Below, in pieces: positions 8,320 to 14,036 of a stretch of DNA of 64,000 bases. The notes under the pieces are model-generated. The model searched no databases. It was not told the DNA's origin and saw nothing but the letters and a program-made list of their open reading frames with translations. Source of the DNA: Leptolyngbya sp. FACHB-261 (GTDB taxonomy: Bacteria > Cyanobacteriota > Cyanobacteriia > FACHB-261); contig NZ_JACJPL010000026.1 in assembly GCF_014696065.1 (NCBI RefSeq), forward strand, positions 310,001 to 374,000. The letters are read 5' to 3'. A program made the translations under genes and the position numbers. Position 1 is the first letter of the stretch; each line of letters begins with the position of its first letter.

Positions 8320-8691
8320 TCAACGGGTGCCTTGGGTAACAGCGTTCTTAGCGTTGCGCAGTTGGGTATGTCGCTGTCGCCAAAGCTGCCGCCAATAGCT
8401 CAGCACGTCTTCGGGGTAGGCATAGCGCTGGATTTCGGTTTTGATCACCTCGCCAATCCAGTCGAGCAGATGCAGGTCGTTGCAGGCTTGAATGGTCAGG
8501 GCACAGGCGGCAAGCCACTGGTTGAATTTGCGATAGCTGAGGAACTGCCCGCCTCGGTCGGCACGATGGACAAACAGCACATGCAGCCAGTGTTCGATGC
8601 GGCAAATCAGCGATTCGGAAATGCCTAAGAAACGGGCAACTTGAGACAAGGGAATGCAAAGCTGCGGCTGCAACACCTGGGTGAGGTGCAT
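8320..8691 (-). CDS. Module copy 1, ORF A: small HTH-like protein
   Basis: A 123-aa protein of unknown family, paralogous to the product of 40894-41250: MHLTQVLQPQLC, QVARFLGI.(E/K)S, CRIEHW.HVLFVHRAD.GGQF.SYRKF and Y.EDVL.YWR.LW are shared. The segment at residues ~16-36 (LSQVARFLGISESLICRIEHW) reads as a helix-turn-helix: helix, SES turn, recognition helix. The ATG at 8691 is preceded by GGAG with an 8-nt spacer, and the same GGAGTCCTT context recurs in copy 2. It follows the structured leader and precedes the palindrome array. A role in binding the array is inference. Confidence 0.7.
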   Translation of the reverse strand: MHLTQVLQPQLCIPLSQVARFLGISESLICRIEHWLHVLFVHRADRGGQFLSYRKFNQWLAACALTIQACNDLHLLDWIGEVIKTEIQRYAYPEDVLSYWRQLWRQRHTQLRNAKNAVTQGTR

Positions 8692-9090
8692 GGGAAGGAC
8701 TCCAAAAATTTGAGGGCAATAGAGCCTTTGACCCTATTCAGGGTCGAGAAAGGCAGGTGTTAAACTGCCCCCTAGCCGCCGGGTTGTTGCTTGCAACCCG
8801 ACGGTTAGTTCCCCAGAGTTTGTATAAGACCCTGGGGGACGCCTAGGGGGCCAGTTACCTGTGTGGAAAGGCACCAGGGACTCCCTATTGGAGTCAAGTA
8901 GGCAGCGCAAAAAAGTTTCTTGTATCGCAACTAACCCAGTGAAGTAAGCACCAAGACTCAGCTTCAACCTAATTCCAACTCCACTGAATCTCTTTCTACC
9001 CAGTTAAAAAACGGCAGCCATGCTGGGACGAATATCTCAGCTCAGGATGAAACCTGAAACGAGATTTGTTTATCCGGTGATTAAGAGCCT
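8692..9090 (-). repeat. Conserved module leader, copy 1 (paired with 41251-41645)
   Basis: About 400 bp upstream of ORF A that aligns along its whole length with the region upstream of the copy-2 ORF A. Near-identical blocks include the GGACTCCAAAA start context, TAAACTGCCCCCTAGCCGCC, GTTAGTTCCCCAGAGTTTG, AAGACCCTGGGGGACGCC, AAGTAAGCACCAA and GCTGAAACGAGAT-like text at the distal end. It has no long ORF. Conservation of non-coding sequence at this level, equal to or above the coding parts, argues for function. The 94-nt Y-shaped core is listed separately. Confidence 0.75.
8763..8856 (-). ncRNA. Y-shaped structured element, copy 1
   Basis: Nested inverted repeats make a three-way junction: outer stem AACTG+CCCCCTAG (8763-8775) with CTAGGGGG and CAGTT (8843-8850, 8852-8856, one bulged base); arm 1 CCGCCGGGTTG (8776-8786) with CAACCCGACGG (8794-8804), 7-nt loop, one mismatch; arm 2 CCCCAG (8811-8816) with CTGGGG (8832-8837). 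Copy 2 folds identically over 94 nt, with a G-C pair changed to A-T (8781/8799 versus 41341/41359). It could be a transcribed leader RNA of ORF A or a DNA cruciform; strand is assigned from ORF A. Confidence 0.6.
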
Positions 9091-9256
9091 CGCTTCCCGA
9101 AGCCTTTCACCTAAGCAAACAGTAGGGAATTTCTGGGCCTGCTCTCATCACACCCCATCTATTCGCTAGAGTTTAGTTTGACCTCAGCCAGGCTTGTGAA
9201 ATTACACGGCCAGACGAGGGAGGAATGCCTCAACCTCGAAACTTATCAACACAAAT

Positions 9257-9426
9257 GTACTGAATCTGAAAGTATGCGGAACGAGTCTACCTATTTAGCT
9301 GAATTGGTACATTATGCGGCAAGATTCTGCCTATCTATCTGATTTAGGGTGTTATACAGAAATCATCTGCCTAATCACCACTATAGGGGCGTTATATGGA
9401 AACTTTCAGTCCAATAATAGTTATGT
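9257..9426. repeat. Four-unit ~40-bp repeat element R1 at cassette-array edge
   Basis: Four degenerate units of about 40 bp with core TATGCGGAAAGTTTCTGCCT; in the best units GCAGAAAGTTTCTGC is a near-perfect palindrome. The block ends CCAATAATAGTTATG, immediately before the first cassette gene. Related blocks occur at 10266-10435, ending in a consensus GTTAGAC, and at 52141-52290. No spacer-like unique segments, so this is not a CRISPR array. Confidence 0.7.
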
Positions 9427-9438
9427 GGCGAGGGCACG

Positions 9439-9876
9439 TTGCCGATCAGCGTCCATGACAACTGGGTCTACGCCCAAGCGGTCGATCACGATCGCCGTCG
9501 CATCGTGCTGTACACGGTCTACCCGCATGCGACGCCGTCGGAGTACACCGACGTGGTATTCGAGGGTGTCGTCACCCACCATTTCGAGCAGCAGAACGTC
9601 GGAGGCGGCGACCCCTATCCCTCGAACGTCCTATTCGACGTGGAGGAGTCGGACCCGACGTTCATCCTCGGGTCGTACTCGGACCTTCTCGCGCGGACGA
9701 AGAATTACGGCTGGCCGGTCCAGGCGTATGACGACTTGCAGGACCTCGTGAATCGCCTGACGGCGGGTGGCGCCAAATGCTTCGAAGTGCATGGCACCGT
9801 TGGGATTCATGGCTTTGTGTTCGCAATGTCTATGACGTTCCGCGAGCGGCCCGGCCGAGCGGAGGTCGCCGCATAA
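9439..9876 (+). CDS. G+C-rich orphan cassette gene, function unknown
   Basis: A 145-aa protein that I do not recognise. It has VHDNWVYAQAVDHDRRRIVLYTVYPH near the start, a FDVEESDPTFILGSY central stretch and a GGAKCFEVHGTVGIHGFVFAMSM C-terminal part; no signal peptide or membrane segment. Its codons are strikingly G/C-ended (GTC, CTC, GCG, ACG) against the mixed usage of neighbours, which indicates foreign origin. The start is a TTG at 9439, with GAGGG about 8 nt upstream. It sits between the R1 repeat and an attC-like site (9871-9970), as expected for a captured gene cassette. Confidence 0.65.
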   Translation: MPISVHDNWVYAQAVDHDRRRIVLYTVYPHATPSEYTDVVFEGVVTHHFEQQNVGGGDPYPSNVLFDVEESDPTFILGSYSDLLARTKNYGWPVQAYDDLQDLVNRLTAGGAKCFEVHGTVGIHGFVFAMSMTFRERPGRAEVAA

Positions 9877-9970
9877 CCAGCCGTTGCAGCAGACCGGGCG
9901 GGCGTCACGGTCCTCATCATTCGAAAGTACGTCGGTGCCCGCTCGGCCGCTGAACGTCGGTCCGTTGGGC
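9871..9970 (+). mobile_element. attC-like site 1
   Basis: The 3' end carries GTTGGGC (9964-9970), matching the GTTRRRY R' consensus, and the 5' end GCATAAC is an imperfect R''. The arms ACCGGGCGGGC and GCCCGCTCGG pair with one wobble. It directly follows the stop of the preceding ORF (overlap with the TAA), typical of cassettes. Confidence 0.55.
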
Positions 9971-10265
9971 TACTCAGACTACGGGTGGGAACATAATCTA
10001 GAGCTTGTCCGCTGTAATTTGAGAAGGTATTGCTGGTTTAACCGTGTAGGTTTCGTTGAGTTGCTCGTTCACGCCCCAAGCAATCAATTGCAACGAATCC
10101 ATAAGTAGAACCACAGACAAATCCCAATTACTCAGTCCACCGTTGATTCAATCCACAAAATCACTTAATCAGGCAAAAGGGCACGCCACCATCTTGAGAA
10201 CAAATCAGTCAAGGAGAATATAACGTCTCTTAAACCCTTGCTGACCAATGTGTCCAGAAGCGGGT
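9971..10265. other. Gene-poor cassette interval
   Basis: About 300 bp between attC-like site 1 and repeat R2. The only notable frame is a 34-aa minus-strand peptide (9998-10102, MDSLQLIAWGV...), too short and without a clear family, so not called as a gene. Confidence 0.4.
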
Positions 10266-10435
10266 GTATTGAATCTAAAAATATGCAGAAAGATCCTGCC
10301 TATTTGACTGAATCGGCATATTATGTGGAAAGTTTCTGCCTATCTACCTGATTTGGGGCGTTAGACAGAAAGTTTCTGCATAATCACCTGCACGGGGGTG
10401 TTATACACAAACGTTCCCTCTAATAATAGTTAGAC
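10266..10435. repeat. Four-unit ~40-bp repeat element R2 ending in an R'-type box
   Basis: Aligns with R1 over its whole length (shared TGAATCT start, four ~40-bp units, AATAATAGTTA end). Two units carry GAAAGTTTCTGC palindromic cores. The last seven bases, GTTAGAC (10429-10435), match the attC R' consensus exactly, so the element may itself be the recombination end of the preceding cassette. Confidence 0.65.
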
Positions 10436-10465
10436 CTCACTATCCGTACAAGGGAGAGCTCGTCT

Positions 10466-10756
10466 GTGATTTTTGCCGAGTTGGACTATTCGGGCCACTA
10501 CGCAGATTTCCACCGCGAACTGGAGGTATTCTTGCCCCAGCACTTCTTGCAAGTGGAGTCTGGAATTCAGGCGGACTTCTGGTTTTGAATTCATGACGGC
10601 GCAGACAAGGTGGCAATCGATACGTTCACATCCATGAAGCACCAGGTGAAGTCGGCATCACCAGGGCAGCATGTGCAGAGTGTGATTGAAGCCTTGCGTG
10701 CCAAGTACAAAGTAAGGGTGTACAACTCACCGGAACTCGAGGGGCATGAAGATTAG
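10466..10756 (+). pseudogene. Cassette gene remnant with in-frame stop
   Basis: A 97-codon frame from GTG 10466 (AGGGAGAG just upstream) to TAG 10756, interrupted by TGA at 10586-10588. Before the stop it reads AELDYSGHYADFHRELEVF and VESGIQADFWF; after it IHDGADKVAIDTF, MKHQVKSASPGQHVQSV and VRVYNSPELEGHED. The frame is kept and composition is coding-like on both sides, so a Trp codon (TGG) probably became TGA. The family is not recognised; size and position suggest a small cassette-borne protein. It is followed 12 bp later by attC site 2. A sequencing error could also explain it. Confidence 0.65.
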
Positions 10757-10767
10757 TAGCCTGTTCA

Positions 10768-10832
10768 GCTCAACGTCGCCGGCCGACTTGGACGCCGGCG
10801 TCCTGAGGTGCCGGTCAACTCCGACGTTAGAC
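10768..10832 (+). mobile_element. attC site 2
   Basis: R''-type box GCTCAAC (10768-10774) and R' box GTTAGAC (10826-10832) match RYYYAAC and GTTRRRY. AACGTCG and CGACGTT form a perfect 7-bp outer stem, and CCGGC/GCCGG segments continue it. Length 65 nt, in the usual attC range. Confidence 0.65.
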
Positions 10833-10929
10833 AGACAAAACAACTCTATTTGAGGTGCTGCTTTCATTCATTTTTTCCTACCTCATAAAGCAGTTGAGTT
10901 AAGATTGTGGAAAAATTCTTGGCATCGTA

Positions 10930-11879
10930 ATGACCAAGTTACCTAAACGTACTAAGTCTCAGAGGATTGGTGTAAGTGCTGCTGATCTCCTGAGTTCTGT
11001 TTTTGCCGAATTTTGCAACATTATCCCCATTCCTCAAGATAGAGATTTCGGCATTGACTTCATTTGTGAAATCATGCAGGGAGAACACCCAACTGGAAGG
11101 TTGTTTAACATTCAATGTAAAGGGAAAGAAGAAGCCAACGTAGAAGGGAACTCAATCACACTTCCCATCAAAGTAACAACTCTCAATCATTGGCTGCTTC
11201 AGCCAAATCCAACATTCTTGATTATTGTTGATTGTCAAAACAGCGTGTTTTATTGGTCTTTTCCTCAAGATTTCCTCAGTTCACTTAATAAGAACTGGCA
11301 AAAACAACAAACAGTTTCAATTCCAGTTCCTCTTGAAAACCATTTTGAGCAAGATGTAAACGCCTTACCTATCCAGTTAGTTTCAATAGTTAATTCACAG
11401 GCATCTGCTGCTCCTCAGAATGGTGATTACCTTGGAACATTGTCACTTGCTGATGCTGTAAATAGGGCTATCGATTATGGATTATATGTACTGAGGGCAC
11501 CTTTCCAGCGTCCTTTTCAGTATATTGGAATGCCTATCGCAGATGCAGCAAGAGCAGTCAGCAGTAAACCCAATGAAGTGGGCAATATTATCATCGACTC
11601 TGAGCAAGCTCATATGCTTTTGGAAGCAGAAGGAATTTTATTAGTTATGTAGATGTTGAACTAAAAAAGACTGCTCCTTGGAGCCAGAGCCGCCCGTTTG
11701 ATTCCGTGGCAATCTTGGGAGTATTTAGTATTAACCCATCCGAGTTAGAACTAGCCCGCAAACAGACACACTTTCATACCTACTACGACCACAAGAGAAA
11801 GTTAAAGATTGGTGTATCTTGTCAGTATGAGGGCGCACCGCTATCTGTAGGATTTAGCAGTAAGTATTACAGAGCGTGA
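10930..11879 (+). pseudogene. DUF4365-type nuclease-like cassette gene, frameshifted
   Basis: The first frame (10930-11652, 240 aa) has the DUF4365 layout of the PD-(D/E)xK-like superfamily: an Arg/Lys-rich start, then RDFGIDFICEI and FNIQCKGKEE, i.e. D-x(n)-(D/E) followed by Q-x-K, and a LLQPNPTFLIIVD strand. It stops at 11652, but the sequence stays coding in the -1 frame for ~75 more codons (YVDVELKKTAPW, VFSINPSELELARKQTHF, GFSSKYYRA) to TGA 11877-11879. The slip is in or near GGAATTTTATTAGTTATG (~11632-11649), an A/T run that could be a mutation, a sequencing error or a programmed slip. Full product ~315 aa. DUF4365 genes are frequent in integrons and defence islands. Confidence 0.75.
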
Positions 11880-11908
11880 AGTGAGTTTCAAGGTTGGGGG
11901 TTGGTGCT

Positions 11909-11995
11909 GTCTAACAATTGCGGTGCAACGGATTGAAGGAAGCCGCTTGTGCTGAGTTAAAGGGGATCGGCAACCGCTGACCGCAACCGTTGGGC
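11909..11995 (+). mobile_element. attC site 3
   Basis: Begins GTCTAACAATTGCGG (R'' box GTCTAAC at 11909-11915), the classic attC opening, and ends CCGTTGGGC with R' box GTTGGGC at 11989-11995. The arms AATTGCGG and CCGCAACC pair. Length 87 nt, lying 30 bp after the DUF4365 remnant. Confidence 0.8.
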
Positions 11996-12070
11996 AGGAA
12001 CAGTTCGGGGTTAAACAGCGTCTCTGAAGAAGAGAGTGTCCTTACCGATCAATACACTCTAAGGAATGCT

Positions 12071-12721
12071 GTGATTATGCGACGACCAACTCAACGCCTT
12101 TCTATTATTAGTTTTGGGTTTCTTCTAATTTTTTCTGCTGCGAGTGCAGTATTTGTTCATTACGTTTCTCCTCTTAGAGATGCTAATTTTCAACCTAATA
12201 GCGCCAATGCTGGTTCATTGATACCTTGGTTACGGGAAGTACATGAAGACACTTGGTTGCATGGTGCTTCGGTGTTGGCAGGATTGCTTGCTATGAATCT
12301 GGTGCTTATTTTTCGGCAGTGGAGCCAAGCAGAAACTCCCCATTCTGCTTCCCGATCACAGAATGTACTGAGCAAGATTGCAGGCTTCTTATTTTTTGCG
12401 AGATGGATTGCTATCGGAAGCACCCTATTTAGCGCACTGTGGCTAGTGGTTGTTCAGCACTATGGCTCTCGCTCCTACGCTCCGAGCAGTTTAGAAACGC
12501 TTACAATAGCGGCTCTACTAGCAATCAATTTCACATTTATTTTCTGGCTGCGGAGCCAATTGGAAAGCCCCGGCAGACAAACCTCCTGGTATCAGGGAGT
12601 ATCAAGAAAAATTGCACAAGTTCTCCTGTTAGCTTATTGGATTGGAATTGGAGCCACCTTATTTAGGGGGGTTCAGTTGTTATTTATTGGTCATTTGCTT
12701 GTGGAGTGGTTAGTAGATTAA
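12071..12721 (+). CDS. Cassette-borne membrane protein
   Basis: About 216 aa with roughly six hydrophobic segments arranged as two related halves. Each half has a (L/I)A.NL.(L/F)IF(R/W) segment followed by a short polar loop and a K-I-A...LL(F/A)...IGIG.TLF segment, so the protein is probably an internal duplication of a three-helix unit. Inner-membrane location is expected; function unknown. An ORF reaches back to 11990, but that would start inside attC site 3. GTG 12071 has AAGGA at ~6 nt; ATG 12077 is the alternative. It is followed 18 bp later by attC site 4. Confidence 0.7.
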   Translation: MIMRRPTQRLSIISFGFLLIFSAASAVFVHYVSPLRDANFQPNSANAGSLIPWLREVHEDTWLHGASVLAGLLAMNLVLIFRQWSQAETPHSASRSQNVLSKIAGFLFFARWIAIGSTLFSALWLVVVQHYGSRSYAPSSLETLTIAALLAINFTFIFWLRSQLESPGRQTSWYQGVSRKIAQVLLLAYWIGIGATLFRGVQLLFIGHLLVEWLVD

Positions 12722-12739
12722 AAACTCTCACCTACAATT

Positions 12740-12825
12740 GTCTAACAATTCGCTTGGAGCGGACTGACGAAAGATCTTGGTACATGGCGACGGTCGTTTG
12801 CAGCCGCTCAAGCAAACCGTTAGAC
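12740..12825 (+). mobile_element. attC site 4 (textbook form)
   Basis: R'' GTCTAAC (12740-12746) and R' GTTAGAC (12819-12825) are perfect complements. The inner arms CTTGGAGCGGACTG and CAGCCGCTCAAG pair over 12 bp, leaving an extra G and an extra A unpaired on one side, which are the extrahelical bases that integrases use for strand choice. Length 86 nt. Confidence 0.92.
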
Positions 12826-13173
12826 TATAGATTGCGAGATTTGAGGATGAATGTTTTCGCTTGAGTTGCATATACATTAAGCGACTAACACTTAAAGAGT
12901 AATCAGAGATAATAGCCTATGATTTTTATGGCACAAATTGCTGTTTAAGGAGACAGAACTTGTGGAAGTAACGACAGCAAAAATTTTAGTTGATCTCTAA
13001 TTTTATTTGCCTTTGTTGTGAAAGTATGAAAGTAGGTCAGGCTACTGCTGCAATGCCCCAAGAGAATCTACGGAACTTTGATACGAGTTCTCATTTTGCT
13101 CCCGAGTAGGGCTTGCCAAACGTCGAGCTTTGCCCTATTGTTTCTGTTCAGTCCAGTCTTGAAGCGCCGCCGA

Positions 13174-13351
13174 GGGCTGTTAGCACCAACCCCTGGCGAC
13201 TGACCTCTAGGTTGGTTTACGCCAGCCCAAAGGCTACGACGGAGTTTAGCACTCCGTTGCGGTTAACCCCATGCAAAGCGGGTCAGGTGGGGGCCTAAGA
13301 GAGGGAGCGAAGGGGCAATCTTCACAGGTTGCCCCTCAAAACCTATTGAGG
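13174..13351 (+). ncRNA. Structured 5' leader candidate before a 73-aa gene
   Basis: Several complementary blocks in series: GGGCTG (13174-13179) with CAGCCC (13223-13228), enclosing ACCAACC (13185-13191) with GGTTGGT (13210-13216); a competing CTGGCG (13193-13198) with CGCCAG (13220-13225) would make a pseudoknot; ACGGAGT/ACTCCGT (13239-13257); GGGGCAA/TTGCCCC (13312-13335); and CCTCAA/TTGAGG (13334-13351). The last stem covers GAGG, the Shine-Dalgarno of the gene at 13362, and shares two bases with the previous stem, so a switch is possible. No known riboswitch class recognised. The preceding 12826-13173 is otherwise featureless. Confidence 0.45.
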
Positions 13352-13361
13352 ATTTTCCGCC

Positions 13362-13583
13362 ATGACTCAATCGTCTACCCCCGTATTTAGCGACAGCGAT
13401 CTGAACATTTTAAAGGTACTAATGCAACGCTATAGCCTCTCAGTCGTTGTCGCAGCCCTGAATCGAATCTGCTTCGGGCAAGCAGAACAAGCAGTGGCTC
13501 AACAACGGAACCGAGAGACCATTCGCGCGTGGCGCGAGGATGTCAGCATCTTGAACAAAACCGTAGTTCAACTTAATCATTAG
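13362..13583 (+). CDS. Small hypothetical protein
   Basis: A 73-aa soluble protein of unknown family. It starts MTQSSTPVFSDSDLNIL, then has a predicted amphipathic helix pair (KVLMQRYSLSVVVAALNRIC and QAEQAVAQQRNRETIRAWREDV). The ATG at 13362 has GAGG 10 nt upstream, inside a small hairpin of the structured leader. There is no operon partner; it lies between the cassette array and the large hybrid kinase. Possibly a helical regulator or adaptor, but nothing in the sequence settles this. Confidence 0.5.
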   Translation: MTQSSTPVFSDSDLNILKVLMQRYSLSVVVAALNRICFGQAEQAVAQQRNRETIRAWREDVSILNKTVVQLNH

Positions 13584-14036
13584 GCCAGTTAAACCTATCC
13601 AGCTTGAGGGGAGCAAGAGCCTGGCTCCCCCTGATTTATTGAGTTTGACTGAGAGAGATTGAGGCATTGAGGGCTAGAGCTTCTGCGCCTTGACCAACTG
13701 GCTCGAAGTTTAGTAAAGAAAAATAAAAATATCTGATTAGCAACTTGCATTGGCTTGGCTGCAAACGGCCTTGCTTCGAATGTGCAAGGCAAAGTATCAC
13801 GATAATTTAATACTTCCAGCAGCTTTTGGGGCACGACCAGAGGGTACTGAAAAAACAGTGGAATTCCTTGGAGGCTCCCCTGGAGCTTGTTAGCTAGTTG
13901 ACTGGCAATTCTACCTTCGGGGGGTTGGTTATGAGGCTTACAACAGCTTGCCTAGTGACAGTAGCCATGTGGTTCTTGCTACTTCGCAGCCGGTAGCCCT
14001 ACCGGGTTTTGCAACAGTTCCCTTTTCGACGCTGGA
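13584..14036. other. Intergenic stretch upstream of hybrid kinase
   Basis: About 450 bp; contains the upstream region of the kinase at 14037 but no ORF with family resemblance. A GGTAGCCCTACC inverted repeat lies at ~13994-14005 (half-sites GGTAG and CTACC), shortly before the start codon. Confidence 0.4.

Noticed and set aside
8814-8900. tRNA-like cloverleaf in the module leader
   Set aside because: The Y-shaped fold lacks a T-loop, anticodon arm geometry and acceptor consensus; loops and stem lengths do not fit a tRNA.
9998-10102. 34-aa minus-strand ORF (MDSLQLIAWGV...) as a transposase fragment
   Set aside because: Too short, no catalytic motif, no terminal repeats; resemblance is only impressionistic.
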